Part shown: positions 15,504-26,620 of the stretch, in pieces
How the letters are laid out: each line of letters begins with the position of its first letter
Numbering within the stretch: position 1 is the stretch's first letter
DNA from: Streptomyces coacervatus
Lineage (GTDB): Bacteria > Actinomycetota > Actinomycetes > Streptomycetales > Streptomycetaceae
Direction of reading: 5' to 3'
Length of the DNA stretch: 64,000 bases
NCBI RefSeq assembly: GCF_029223485.1
Contig: NZ_JARHTP010000004.1
Span: 248,001 to 312,000 of the forward strand
Made by a program: the position numbers and the translations under genes
Notes under the pieces: generated by a model
The model's input: only the letters and a program-made list of their open reading frames with translations
Told to the model about the DNA's origin: nothing
Database searches by the model: none

Positions 15504-17786
15504 TCAGACGCGTGCGTCGGCCGGCTCGTCGTGGGCGGGGGCCGGGTCGGGGGCCACGGGCTCGGCCGGGGGCCGGGTGAGGGCCTCGCCCTCCACGTCG
15601 ACCCGGGGCAGCAGCCGGTCCAGCCACTTCGGCAGCCACCAGGCCCGGTCGCCGAGCAGGGCGAGCACGGCGGGCACGATCGCCATCCGGACGACGAAGG
15701 CGTCGAAGAGCACGGCGGAGGCCAGGCCGAAGCCGATCATCTTGATCATGGAGTCGTTCTCGCCGATGAACCCGGCGAAGACCGCGATCATGATCAGCGC
15801 GGCGGCCACGACCACCCGGGCACTGTGCCGGAACCCGGAGACGACCGCCTGAGGGGCCGACTCGCCGTGGACGTACGCCTCCCGCATCCGCGAGACCAGG
15901 AAGACCTCGTAGTCCATGGCCAGCCCGAAGACGATGCCCACGAGGAAGATCGGCATCAGGCTCATGATCGGCCCGGTCTGTTCCACCCCGAACAGGCCCG
16001 CCCCATGGCCCTGCTGGAAGACCAGGACGACCGCGCCCAGCGCCGCGAGCACCGAGAGCAGGAAGCCGAGCGCCGCCTTGAGCGGGACGAGCAGGGACCG
16101 GAAGACCACCAGCAGGAGCACGACGGCGAGGCCGACGACGATGACGAGATAGGGGACCAGCGCCGCCTGGACCTTCCCTGCGATGTCGATGTTCAGTGCG
16201 GTCGTGCCGGTGACCTCGAAGGATGCGCCCGTCCCCGACTCTATGGCGGGACGCTCGGCCCGGATGGTCTTGACGAGGGTCTTGGTCTTCTCGTCGGTGG
16301 GGCTGGTGGACGGCGTGGCGGTGAACACGGCCGTGTCACCTGCCTTGTTGAAGTGGGGCTGGGAGACCGAGACGATCCCCTTCGTGTCGCCGACCTTCTC
16401 GCTGACCGTGCTCGCCACGGCCTTGGCGTCGCCGGCCCCCTTGGCGTCCACGACGATGGTCAGCGGCCCGTTGAAGCCGGGGCCGAAGCCCTTGGCCAGG
16501 TCGTCGTAGGCGCGGCGCTCGGTGGTGGAGGTGGGCTTGGCCTCGTCGCCGGGCATGCCCAGTTGCAGGCCCGTCATCGGTATCGCGAGGGCTCCGAGGC
16601 CCAGGACGCCCAGGAGCAGTACGGGGACCGGGCGGCGCAGGACGAGCCGCGCCCAGCGGGTTCCTCCGTTGCTGTCCCCGCTCCTCGCGGCCTTGGGCGT
16701 CCTGCCGGCCCGGGACCTGAACCGGGGCAGGCGTCCGCGCCGCCCCTGCCTGCGTACGGCCCCCGACAGCACCTTGTTGGGCCAGAAGCCGAGGAGCGCC
16801 GGAACCATGGTCAGCGCGACGAGTACACCGACGACGACCGCCCCGGCCGCGGCCAGGCCCATCTTGGTCAGCATCGGAATGCCGACCACGGTCAGACCGG
16901 CCAGCGCAATGACCACCGTCAGCCCCGCGAAGACGACCGCCGACCCCGCCGTACCGACCGTCAGGCCGGCCGCCTCCTCCGGGGCGTGGCCCTTGGCACG
17001 CTCCTCGCGGTAGCGGGAGACGACGAACAACGCGTAGTCGATGCCGACCGCCAGGCCCAGCATCATCGCCAGGGTGCTGGTCGTCGTGGACAGGCCCAGC
17101 GGTTCGGCCAGGGTCATGATCGTGAACAGGCTGACGCCGACGCCCAGGATCGCGGTCAGCAGCGGCAGCCCCGCGGCGACCAGCGAACCGAAGGTGACCA
17201 GCAGTACGACGGCGGCCACCGAGATGCCGATGATCTCGGCCACCCCGCCCGGTCCCCCGCCGCTGTCCATCGCGGACCCGCCCGCCTCGACGGTCAGACC
17301 TGCCTCCCGTGCCTGGTCGGCGGCCTTCTCCAGGGCGGTGCGGCTGGCGTCGGTGACATCCGCGGACTTCACCTTGTAGGTGACGGTCGCGTAAGCCGTC
17401 GAGCCGTCCTTGCTGACCGCCTGCGACCGGAAGGGATCGGCGACGTCGGCGACCTGCGAGCCGTCGGCCAGGTCGGCCATGGTCTTCTCCACGGCCGCCC
17501 GGTTGTCGGACGCGGTCACCCGCTGCCCGTCCGGGGCGACGAACACGACCCGGGCCGTGGCTCCCTCGGCGGTCGTGCCGGGGAAGCGCTCGCCGAGCAG
17601 GTCGAAGGCCTTCTGGGACTCGATGCCCGGCATCGAGAACCCCTCGTCGGCGGCCGCCGGGGCCTTCATGGCGCTCAAACCGACGGCAGCCAGGACCGCC
17701 GCCCACATCAGGGCGACGTACCAGCGCCGCCGGAAGGCCAGCCGGCCCAGCCGATACAGAAAAGTAGCCACGTCAGGGAACCCCAC
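15504..17786 (-). CDS. MMPL-family RND transporter
   Basis: 760 residues from GTG 17786, or 755 from GTG 17771, which yields the usual MATFLYRLGRLAFRRRW start. Twelve membrane helices in two halves, each after a large extracytoplasmic loop. The proton-relay signatures are GIDYALFVVSRYREER in the first half and GLAMDYEVFLVSRMREAY in the second. MMPL proteins move lipids or hydrophobic compounds across the actinobacterial membrane. About 120 bp separates it from the downstream kinase-regulator pair on the same strand, suggesting a sensor-efflux module. The first copy of helix 1 begins at about residue 23 (YVALMWAAVLAAVGLSAM). Confidence 0.92.
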   Translation of the reverse strand: MGFPDVATFLYRLGRLAFRRRWYVALMWAAVLAAVGLSAMKAPAAADEGFSMPGIESQKAFDLLGERFPGTTAEGATARVVFVAPDGQRVTASDNRAAVEKTMADLADGSQVADVADPFRSQAVSKDGSTAYATVTYKVKSADVTDASRTALEKAADQAREAGLTVEAGGSAMDSGGGPGGVAEIIGISVAAVVLLVTFGSLVAAGLPLLTAILGVGVSLFTIMTLAEPLGLSTTTSTLAMMLGLAVGIDYALFVVSRYREERAKGHAPEEAAGLTVGTAGSAVVFAGLTVVIALAGLTVVGIPMLTKMGLAAAGAVVVGVLVALTMVPALLGFWPNKVLSGAVRRQGRRGRLPRFRSRAGRTPKAARSGDSNGGTRWARLVLRRPVPVLLLGVLGLGALAIPMTGLQLGMPGDEAKPTSTTERRAYDDLAKGFGPGFNGPLTIVVDAKGAGDAKAVASTVSEKVGDTKGIVSVSQPHFNKAGDTAVFTATPSTSPTDEKTKTLVKTIRAERPAIESGTGASFEVTGTTALNIDIAGKVQAALVPYLVIVVGLAVVLLLVVFRSLLVPLKAALGFLLSVLAALGAVVLVFQQGHGAGLFGVEQTGPIMSLMPIFLVGIVFGLAMDYEVFLVSRMREAYVHGESAPQAVVSGFRHSARVVVAAALIMIAVFAGFIGENDSMIKMIGFGLASAVLFDAFVVRMAIVPAVLALLGDRAWWLPKWLDRLLPRVDVEGEALTRPPAEPVAPDPAPAHDEPADARV

Positions 17787-17938
17787 ATCCGCTCTGGTTT
17801 GCCCATCCAGGCTGTCGTGGCGGGGGCCCTCTCGTCGTCGTGCGGCTACTGGGACTGCGGCCTACTGAAATCGCAGGACCGTCTACTGAATCCGCAGTAC
17901 ACGCCCGGTCGGCCGACTCGTACGCCGGTACGACGCCA

Positions 17939-17990
17939 AGCGCCCCGAAGGGGCGCGGGGAACTGCGCGACCAGCCCCCACCGGCCCGCG
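17939..17990. repeat. Streptomyces-type dispersed intergenic element, copy 2
   Basis: GCGCCCC (17940-17946), GAA, GGGGCGC (17950-17956), followed by GGGGAACTGCGCGACCAGCC and a C-rich tail. The hairpin and GCGCGACCAGCC block match the copy at 11405. It lies between the 5' end of the MMPL gene and the 3' end of the LysR gene, both minus strand, where it is well placed to terminate LysR transcription. Family knowledge: this element is common in Streptomyces intergenic DNA. Confidence 0.75.
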
Positions 17991-18019
17991 GATTCATGAC
18001 CGCGCTTCCAGCGGAGCGC

Positions 18020-18931
18020 TCAGGGCAGACGTTCCAACGTGGCCGCCACACCCGCCTGACCGACGGAGTCAATCAGCGCCTGGCCGATCACCGAGACGGG
18101 CTCACGCGCCGGGAGGACCAGGCCGATGCGCTCCGTGCGGACCGGGCGGACCAGGGGTACGGCGTGCATGCCTGCGGGCACTCCGAAGACGTGGAGCCAG
18201 GCATGCGGCACGATGCTGGCCCACTGACCTGCCCTGACCTGAGCAAACAGGGAGGCGATGGAGTCGGTCTCGACCCGCGGGGTCACGGCGGCGCCCACTG
18301 TCTCGAAGACCGCGTCGAGGACCTGGCGCCCCTGCATCATCGGGTGCAGCAGGCACAGGGGGTACTGGGCCGCCTCCTCCCAGGAGATCTCGGCGGGGCC
18401 CGAGTCGGGGGCGGAGCGCTGGGTCAGCAGGACGTAGCGCTCCCGGTACAGCGGGACGAACTTGAAGTCGTGGCCGACGACGGAGCTGTGGTAGGTGACG
18501 GCGGCGTCGAGTTCGTACGTCCGGAGTCTGTTCACGATGTCCTCGGCCTGCAGGTCGGCGAAGACCTGGACCGTGGCGAGGGGGTTGGCGGCGCAGAACG
18601 GCTGGGTGAGCAGGGCGACCGCCGTGGACGCGGTCGGGACGGCCCCGATGCGCAGTCGGCCGCTCAGCCCGGCGCGCAGTGCCTGGATCTCTCCCTGCAT
18701 CGCGTCGCGGTCGGCGAGGATGCGCTGTGCCCACAGGACGACGCGCTCGCCCTCGGGGGTGAGGCCGTCGAACCTGCGGCCCCGCTGGACCAGGGGGATG
18801 CCGAGTTCTTCCTCCAGTTTGCGGATTCCCTCGGACAGGGCCGGCTGGGAGACGTAGCAGGCCTGCGCCGCCTTCGCGAAGTGACGGGCGCGGGCGAGGG
18901 CGACGAGGTACTCGAGTTGGCGGAGCAGCAC
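18020..18931 (-). CDS. LysR-family transcriptional regulator
   Basis: 303 residues. The winged HTH is at residues 1-60: LRQLEYLVALARARHFAKAAQACYVSQPALSEGIRKLEEELG. The periplasmic-binding-type effector domain starts about residue 90 (LSGRLRIGAVPTAS). It is divergent from the FdhF/YdeP-type oxidoreductase at 19093 with a 160-bp gap. LysR regulators of this closeness are often linked to formate-dehydrogenase-like genes in actinomycetes, so that enzyme is the likely target (inference). Confidence 0.92.
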   Translation of the reverse strand: MLLRQLEYLVALARARHFAKAAQACYVSQPALSEGIRKLEEELGIPLVQRGRRFDGLTPEGERVVLWAQRILADRDAMQGEIQALRAGLSGRLRIGAVPTASTAVALLTQPFCAANPLATVQVFADLQAEDIVNRLRTYELDAAVTYHSSVVGHDFKFVPLYRERYVLLTQRSAPDSGPAEISWEEAAQYPLCLLHPMMQGRQVLDAVFETVGAAVTPRVETDSIASLFAQVRAGQWASIVPHAWLHVFGVPAGMHAVPLVRPVRTERIGLVLPAREPVSVIGQALIDSVGQAGVAATLERLP

Positions 18932-19092
18932 GCCTCAATGATCCACCGAACCCGGTCGTACGGCGCCGGTGGGCCCGGTCAAGCAGCACTGATCGGTGCT
19001 GCCTGTCAGGCGATCGGAACTGCCGCTTTGACCTGGCCCGGCGCGCTGCCGAACAGTGTGGGGGCGAATGAGCGGAGAGGGCGTGGTGGCCG

Positions 19093-21393
<2,301 letters not shown>

Positions 21394-21414
21394 GCACCCT
21401 GGGCTCGGCGGCGG

Positions 21415-21878
21415 TCAGGCGCTGAGCCCGCCGGAGGCGGCGCGGACCAGGCCGTCGAGCCATGCCTGGTGGCCGTTGAGCATCGGGTTCGGGATCTGCC
21501 GCGCCAGTTCGGCGGCGGGCCGGCCGATCTGGGTCTCCTGGGCGAGGATGCGCACGCGGCCGCCGGGCAGGTCCTCCACCAGCCAGGCGTGCAGCACGTC
21601 GAGCTGCTCCTCGGGCCTGCCGTCCTGCCGGGCCGTCCAGGACAGACGGCCCGGGACGCCCTCGGCGGGGCCCGGAACTCGACGACGCGGGCGGCGAGCG
21701 GAGGGAAGCCGAAGGTGCCGAAGCTGAAGACGATGTCCTCCTTCAGCTCGGGGCCACCGCCCCGCGGGAAGGAGATGTCCGCGACGTTGTCGTAGTACGA
21801 CTCCCAGGTCGAGGTGTCGGTGAGGTGGTGCCATACCTGGGCGGCGGTGATGCCCTGGACGACGACCTCGTTGGACGT
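21415..21878 (-). pseudogene. SRPBCC-family protein, start codon lost and frameshifted
   Basis: Minus strand. From 21878 the frame reads SNEVVVQGITAAQVWHHLTD, YYDNVADISFPRGGGPELKED and FSFGTFGFPPLAARVVEFRAP, the N-terminal half of a START/polyketide-cyclase-like SRPBCC fold. Its first codon is ACG directly behind a TAG stop, so there is no usable start. Near 21672 the frame breaks; one extra G would restore GVPGRLSWTARQDG to HAWLVEDLPGGRVRILAQETQIGRPAAEL, ending at 21415. Corrected length would be 154 residues, normal for the family. Head-to-head with the broken LysR gene. Confidence 0.8.
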
Positions 21879-22733
21879 CTACCGATCCGGTTCGTTCACC
21901 GCGGCCGCCCCCTGCTCGGGCTCTCCCAGCCGACCGTGACCGCACAGATCCGCACCCTGGAACAGCAGACGGGCCGGGAGCTGTTCACCCGACTGCCGCG
22001 CGGGGTGGAGCCCACCCCGTCGGCGCATGAGCTGGCCGGGCAGGTCGCGGCGCCGCTGGACGCGCTCGCCGCCCTCGAAGGCGGCGGCCCGCTCTCCGGG
22101 CAGGCTTCCCCGGTCCGCCTTGCGGGCCCCTCGGAGCTGCTGTGCGTGCGCGTGCTGCCCAGCCTCGCCCCCCTCGTCGCCGACGGCGTCCAACTGCGGG
22201 TCTCCCAGGGCCTCACCGAAGCGCTGCTGGAGGAGATGCGCTCCGGTCGGCACGACCTGGTCATCGCCACCCGCCGCCCCCGCGGCCGCGCCCTCGCCTC
22301 GGTTCCCCTTGCCGACGAGGAGTACGTTCTCGTCGCGGCCCCCGGCTGGGCCCGGCACGTCGCCGGGCACCCCGACGCCGACGACCCGTGCGCCGCCCTC
22401 CGAGAGGTCCCGCTGGTCACCTACGCGGAGGACCTGCCCATCGTGCGCCGCTACTGGCGGACAGTCCTCGGCAAGCAGCTCACCGCCCGCGCAGCCGTCA
22501 CCGTGCCGAACCTGTACGCCGTGCTGTCGGCGGTCAACTCCGGTGCCGGCTACAGCGTGCTGCCCCGCTCGCTGTGCCAGGAGTACCTGGACTCCGGCCG
22601 GCTGGCCCTCCTCCACGAACCGGAGAAGCCGCCGCTGAACACCCTCTTCCTGGTCCAGCGGCCGGGCGCCGACACCAACCCGGACGTCATCCGCGTCCGG
22701 GACCTCCTGCGGTCGGCGGCTCGGGACTGGTGA
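21871..22733 (+). pseudogene. LysR-family regulator, 5' truncated and frameshifted
   Basis: From 21871 one frame reads LDVYRSGSFTAAA, then the frame changes near 21905 and continues LLGLSQPTVTAQIRTLEQQTGRELFTRLPRGVEPT. A single missing base in the GCCGCCCCC run restores the classic AAARLLGLSQP turn of LysR HTHs. The first ten or so residues (usually M-x-LELLRTF) are missing. The effector domain (PVRLAGPSELLCVRVLP to VRDLLRSAARDW) is intact. A frame open from 21825 would give a 302-residue protein lacking half of the HTH. Probably inactive, unless the indel is a sequence error. Confidence 0.75.
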
Positions 22734-22752
22734 GCCCCGCCGAGGTTTCCGC

Positions 22753-23409
22753 TCAGTCGGGCCCGCTCCAGTCGAACGGGAAGTACTTGCTCGACTTCCC
22801 CGAGCGCTCCCACGAGAAGCCGAATGCGTCGGCGCGGTCGACTGTGGCCCGCCCCCAGGTGGCGACCTGGCCCGGCCCGACCTCGGCGCCAGGGGCGTTG
22901 TGGACCTGGACGCGTGCGCCGTCCGGAGTCGTCGGACCGGTGAGTGCCTCGGCGGTGGCCGTGACCCGGCCGGGAATCTCGGCTCGCCAGGTGGCGAGGT
23001 CGTCGTCGATCTCCACGTGGATGGGGGCGACGTCCATGCCGCGCATCTCGGGGTGGAACATCGCCCCGAACTGCGCCGGCCATCCGCCGGCCTCTCCACC
23101 GAAGATCGCCCCGAGTGCACCGCGCTGCTGCTCGTCGGCTCGTTCGTCGAGGAACACCGCGGCGTACGGGTCGGTGTGCGTGCCGGCCCATGGGTTGCCG
23201 ACGAAGGAGCCGAGCATCAGAACGTTGAGATCGTCGAGCCGCACGTCGCCGAGGTTGCCTTCTCGAATGTGCCAGACCAGCACGCCCTCGCAGTCACCGT
23301 AGGTCGGGGGCTGGGCAAACGTGCAGGGGCACGGTATGGCGCACTTGCACACATCGAACCAGTCGCCGGTCACATGCCATTGCGTACCGGTGATGGTCTG
23401 CTCTGTCAT
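22753..23409 (-). CDS. DUF1326 domain-containing protein (CxCxxxCxC motif), copy 1
   Basis: 218 residues. After TQWHVTGDWFDV comes KCAIPCPCTF, part of a C-x-C-x3-C-x-C cluster at about residues 21-29. The remainder is a beta-rich domain including DDLATWRAEIPGRVTATAEAL and ending in a Ser/Trp-rich FSWERSGKSSKYFPFDWSG motif. DUF1326 proteins have no agreed function; the Cys cluster suggests metal or thiol chemistry. No signal peptide. RBS region AGGGAGG lies just upstream of ATG. A diverged second copy sits at 41645 in the DUF2182 cluster; this copy is alone beside two broken genes. Confidence 0.88.
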   Translation of the reverse strand: MTEQTITGTQWHVTGDWFDVCKCAIPCPCTFAQPPTYGDCEGVLVWHIREGNLGDVRLDDLNVLMLGSFVGNPWAGTHTDPYAAVFLDERADEQQRGALGAIFGGEAGGWPAQFGAMFHPEMRGMDVAPIHVEIDDDLATWRAEIPGRVTATAEALTGPTTPDGARVQVHNAPGAEVGPGQVATWGRATVDRADAFGFSWERSGKSSKYFPFDWSGPD

Positions 23410-23566
23410 CTCGCTTCCCTCCTGTCGAGCCCAGGGAGCTCATCGGAGTGGCGAGACCGCACGATTCCCGAGCCCGCTCGCGGGATCGCGAAGCGGCCTC
23501 CATACCAGCTTGCACCTCACCACCCGGGAGGGGAAACCGGCCGTCGTGGTGTCCGGGGCGAGTGGT

Positions 23567-24448
23567 TCATACGGCGACCGACGCGCCGATGAGCTCGTCG
23601 GTGACCCACCGCGCGACGGCGGCGGGGTACGGCGGCGCCAGTCCGAGGACGATGTGCCGGAAGCCGGCGTCGACCGCTTCGCCGATCGCGTCCCGGGTTG
23701 CGCCGGGCTGCTCGTAGGAGACGGGCAGGTGGATCGAGCGGATGATGGCGGCGGGGTCACGGCCGATCTCGGCGCAGTAGCGGTCCAGCAGTGCGCTGCG
23801 GCGGACGGCGTCGTCGATGTCGCCGCCCGGGATGTTCCACAGGTCGGCGTGCTCGGCGACGACACGAAGCGTCGAGGAGGAACGTCCGCCGATGAGTATC
23901 GGCGGGTGGGGGCGCTGGACGGGTTTGGGGTTGCCGAACGCTCCGGTGAGACGGAGATGGGTCCCGTTGAAATCGAACGGTTCCTCCTCGGTCCACAGCC
24001 GCCGGATCACCGTGCAGGCTTCGGCGAGGCTCCCCACGGCGTGCGCGGAGTCGTGGAAGGGCAGGCCGTGTGCTTCGTACTCACGCCGGGCCAGCGGATG
24101 ACCGGGGCGTGAGCCGACGCCGATGCCGAAGTCGAGCCGTCCGCCGGAGACGATGTCGACGGTCGTGGCGATCTTGGCCAGCATCGCGGGCGGCCGGAAC
24201 CGGTTGCTGGTCACCAGCACTCCGAGCCGCAGTCGCCGGGTGTGGGCGGCAAGGGCCGAGAGCAGCGTCCACCCTTCGTAGGCCGGTCCGCCCGGGTCGC
24301 CGCCGATCGGCATGAGGTGATCGAACAGCCACGCATGCTCGATCTCCGGAATCGTGTCCGCCTCGCGCCAGACCCTCAGGACGTCGTGGTAGTCGACCTG
24401 CGAGGGGGCGGTCATGATTCCGAAACGAGGCCGGGGTGTGTACGGCAT
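23567..24448 (-). CDS. LLM-class (F420-type) flavin-dependent oxidoreductase
   Basis: 293 residues from ATG 24448 (MPYTPRPRFGIMTAP), with AAAGGA upstream. Features of luciferase-like monooxygenases: AWLFDHLMPIGGDPGGPAYEGWTLLSALA near residues 38-67, RLRLGVLVTSNRFRPPAMLAK, VDIVSGGRLDFGIGVGSRPG, and the PILIGGRSSSTLRVVAEHADLWN segment with the TIM-barrel C-terminus. The SGGRLDFGIGVG and no obvious FMN-specific motifs favour coenzyme F420 (family knowledge for actinomycetes). It lies 26 bp downstream of the aldo/keto reductase and is likely in one operon with it. Confidence 0.9.
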   Translation of the reverse strand: MPYTPRPRFGIMTAPSQVDYHDVLRVWREADTIPEIEHAWLFDHLMPIGGDPGGPAYEGWTLLSALAAHTRRLRLGVLVTSNRFRPPAMLAKIATTVDIVSGGRLDFGIGVGSRPGHPLARREYEAHGLPFHDSAHAVGSLAEACTVIRRLWTEEEPFDFNGTHLRLTGAFGNPKPVQRPHPPILIGGRSSSTLRVVAEHADLWNIPGGDIDDAVRRSALLDRYCAEIGRDPAAIIRSIHLPVSYEQPGATRDAIGEAVDAGFRHIVLGLAPPYPAAVARWVTDELIGASVAV

Positions 24449-24474
24449 GGAGACGTAGGTCCTTTCGACGGCGT

Positions 24475-25494
24475 TCACCGGCGGCGGAGTGCCGGGTCGA
24501 GCAGCGCGGGCGGGGTGTCGTACTTCTCGTGTGCGGCGAGGTCGGTACCGGGAGCGACGATCGCGTCGATCGCGTCGAGTACGTCGGCGGGGAGCACGGT
24601 GTCGGCGGCGGCGAGCTGCGCGTGCAGATGGTCCACCGTGCGGGGGCCGATGAGCGCGCTCGTCACAGCGGGATGCGCGGTCACGAACCCGAGCGCGAGC
24701 TGGATCATGGTCAGGCCGGCCTCTTCGGCGACCGTCGCCAACTGCTCGACGGCATCGAGCCTGGCCCGGTTGGCAGGGATGGTGGTGTCGAAGCGTTCCG
24801 GCATGAATGCCGAGCGGCTCGTGGTGATGTCCCGGCCCGCGCGTATCGCGCCCGACAGCCAGCCCGAGGCCAGCGGGCTCCACACCAGCACACCGAGCCC
24901 GTACTCCTCGGTCACGGGCAGCACATGGGTCTCGATCCCGCGCTGGAGGATCGAGTAGCTGGGCTGTTCGGTGACGTAACGGCTCAAGTGATGCTCGCGG
25001 GCGGCCCATTGGGCCTGCACGATGCGGTGGGCGGGGAAGGTCGAGGAGCCGAAGTAGCGGATCTTTCCTGCCCGTTGAAGATCGGTCAGAGCTGACAGCG
25101 TCTCCTCGTCGCCGGTGCTCGGGTCCCACCGGTGGATCTGATAGAGGTCGACATGGTCGACGCCGAGACGGCGCAGGCTGTTGTCCAGCTCGGTGATGAG
25201 CCAACGGCGCGAACTGCCGCGCTGGTTGGGCTCGTCGCCCATGGGCATGCCCGCCTTCGTGGCCAGCACGATGTCGTCGCGGCGGCCCACGATGGCCTTT
25301 CCGACCATCTCCTCCGATTCGCCGTCGCCGTACATGTCGGCGGTGTCGATGAGGTTGATCCCGCCTTCGAGAGCGGCATCGACGATGGCGGTGGCCTCCT
25401 CCTGAGTGGTGCGTCCGATCCTGCCGAAGTTCATCGCGCCGAGCGCGAGGGAGCTGATCTGCACACCGGTGCGGCCCAAGGTGCGGTACTGCAT
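24475..25494 (-). CDS. Aldo/keto reductase
   Basis: 339 residues from ATG 25494, preceded by GGAGG nine bases upstream; the frame extends further upstream but without family sequence. Catalytic tetrad: Asp in LIDTADMYGDGESE with Tyr four residues later, Lys in LATKAGMP, His in YQIHRWDPS. NADPH-binding region LGFVTAHPAVTSALIGPRTVDHLHAQLAA near the C-terminus. It is divergent from the TetR at 25694 and precedes the LLM-class enzyme at 23567, so both reductases are probably repressed by that TetR through the 25623-25663 sites (inference). Confidence 0.92.
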   Translation of the reverse strand: MQYRTLGRTGVQISSLALGAMNFGRIGRTTQEEATAIVDAALEGGINLIDTADMYGDGESEEMVGKAIVGRRDDIVLATKAGMPMGDEPNQRGSSRRWLITELDNSLRRLGVDHVDLYQIHRWDPSTGDEETLSALTDLQRAGKIRYFGSSTFPAHRIVQAQWAAREHHLSRYVTEQPSYSILQRGIETHVLPVTEEYGLGVLVWSPLASGWLSGAIRAGRDITTSRSAFMPERFDTTIPANRARLDAVEQLATVAEEAGLTMIQLALGFVTAHPAVTSALIGPRTVDHLHAQLAAADTVLPADVLDAIDAIVAPGTDLAAHEKYDTPPALLDPALRRR

Positions 25495-25551
25495 GACCGT
25501 GTTCCTCCATTGCGGGTGGGTGCGGAGTGCGTGGTGACACGCATCGCTTGA

Positions 25552-25585
25552 ATGGCATGGCATGGCATGGCCTGTATGGCATGGC
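25552..25585. repeat. ATGGC pentanucleotide repeat
   Basis: Four perfect tandem copies of ATGGC (25552-25571), four bases (CTGT), then two more copies (25576-25585). It lies in the gap between divergent AKR and TetR genes, near the AKR promoter. A slippage-prone array in this position could vary promoter spacing (inference), or be neutral. Confidence 0.8.
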
Positions 25586-25622
25586 TTGGATGCCAGGCTC
25601 CTGCTCTGGCATCATGCGCAAA

Positions 25623-25663
25623 ACGGAACGTCGCTCCGATTACGATACGGAACACTGCTCCGT
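25623..25663. promoter_or_regulatory. Twin TetR operator-like repeats (ACGGAAC-N3-GCTCCG)
   Basis: ACGGAAC-GTC-GCTCCG (25623-25638) and ACGGAAC-ACT-GCTCCGT (25647-25663) are near-palindromes whose starts are 24 bp apart. They lie 31 bp upstream of the TetR start and 129 bp upstream of the AKR start. This is a clear operator pair for the TetR at 25694. Confidence 0.75.
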
Positions 25664-25693
25664 TTTAGCAAGGCCAATGGCAGAGGGAGCGGC

Positions 25694-26287
25694 ATGGTCA
25701 ACGACAGCGACAAGGGCACAGGACGCGCAGCCCGGTCCAAGCGGACGGACGCCCGGCGCAACGAGCAGACTCTGCTCGACGCGGCCGCCGCGGTCTTCGT
25801 CGCGTCGGGAGTGGAAGCGCCGGTGCGCGACATCGCGGCCAGGGCCGGCGTCGGGATGGGCACGATCTACCGCCACTTCCCGACCCGAGCGGATCTCATC
25901 ATCGCCGTCTACCGGCACCAGGTGGAGGCCTGCGCCGAGGCCGGTCCGGCCCTGCTGGCAAGCAGCGGGACGCCCCACGCCGCGCTGGGACAGTGGATCA
26001 ACCTCTTCGTCGACTTCCTGGTCACCAAGCACGGACTCGCCGCCGTACTGCAGTCCGACAACGCCGGCTTCGACACGCTGCACGCCTACTTCCTCGACCG
26101 CCTCGTGCCCGTGTGCACCCAACTGCTCGACGCCGCAGCCGCCTCCGGCGAGATTCGATCCGACCTGGAGGCCTACGAGCTCATGCGCGGCGTCGGAAAC
26201 CTCTGCATCGGCGCGGAGAGCGATCCCCGCTACGACGCGCGCCGACTGGTCGAACTCCTCATCGCAGGACTACGCCGACCGAACTGA
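25694..26287 (+). CDS. TetR-family transcriptional regulator
   Basis: 197 residues from ATG 25694, preceded by GAGGGAG. The open frame continues upstream to 25562 but that part is operator and repeat DNA. HTH: EAPVRDIAARAGVGMGTIYRHFPTRADLIIAVY, about residues 38-70. Ligand domain starts EACAEAGPALLASSGTPHAAL and includes VVTKHGLAAVLQSD-like helices seen in the TetR_C group with a conserved LEAYELMRGVGNLCIG end. Expected repressor of the divergent AKR/LLM pair. Confidence 0.92.
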   Translation: MVNDSDKGTGRAARSKRTDARRNEQTLLDAAAAVFVASGVEAPVRDIAARAGVGMGTIYRHFPTRADLIIAVYRHQVEACAEAGPALLASSGTPHAALGQWINLFVDFLVTKHGLAAVLQSDNAGFDTLHAYFLDRLVPVCTQLLDAAAASGEIRSDLEAYELMRGVGNLCIGAESDPRYDARRLVELLIAGLRRPN

Positions 26288-26620
26288 CACACCGTCGAGT
26301 GGGTTTCGCGGCCTTGAACTGGCCCAGCTCGGTGCGGGGCGCGTCGGCTCGGTCAGCAGTGTGCCGGGCCCGTGTGTCCGGGCCCGGCTTTGCTGCCGGC
26401 GTCGGTGGCCGCCAGGCCGAAGGGGCGGGGGGCAGGCACAGTGCACCCGTCGCCGTCACGCGCGGGAAGGGGGCCTGGCCGTCGCCGGAACTCTCACTGG
26501 GCCGCCGACGGCCACCCACCCAGGATCAGCTTCTCCTTGTCGTGGTCACCAGTGTTCGCGAGCAGAGCGAGGGATGCCCATGCTCCGCGTCCAGTGGTGG
26601 TGATGGTGCGATTTCGACGG
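26288..26620. other. Intergenic region with terminator, no gene seen
   Basis: 333 bp between the convergent TetR and repeat-protein genes. Apart from the hairpin at 26363-26388, I see no open frame with codon bias or homology; several long frames here are shadows running into the opposite strand of the repeat gene. Confidence 0.6.
26363..26391. terminator. Rho-independent terminator-like hairpin
   Basis: GCCGGGCCC (26363-26371), loop GTGTGTCC, GGGCCCGGC (26380-26388) followed by TTTG. Nine-base perfect stem. It lies 75 bp downstream of the TetR stop and could act for both convergent genes. Confidence 0.65.

Noticed and set aside
15312..17999. 895-codon plus-strand frame opposite MMPL
   Set aside because: High-GC shadow frame; its translation is low-complexity Arg/Gly/Asp and the minus strand encodes a full MMPL protein.
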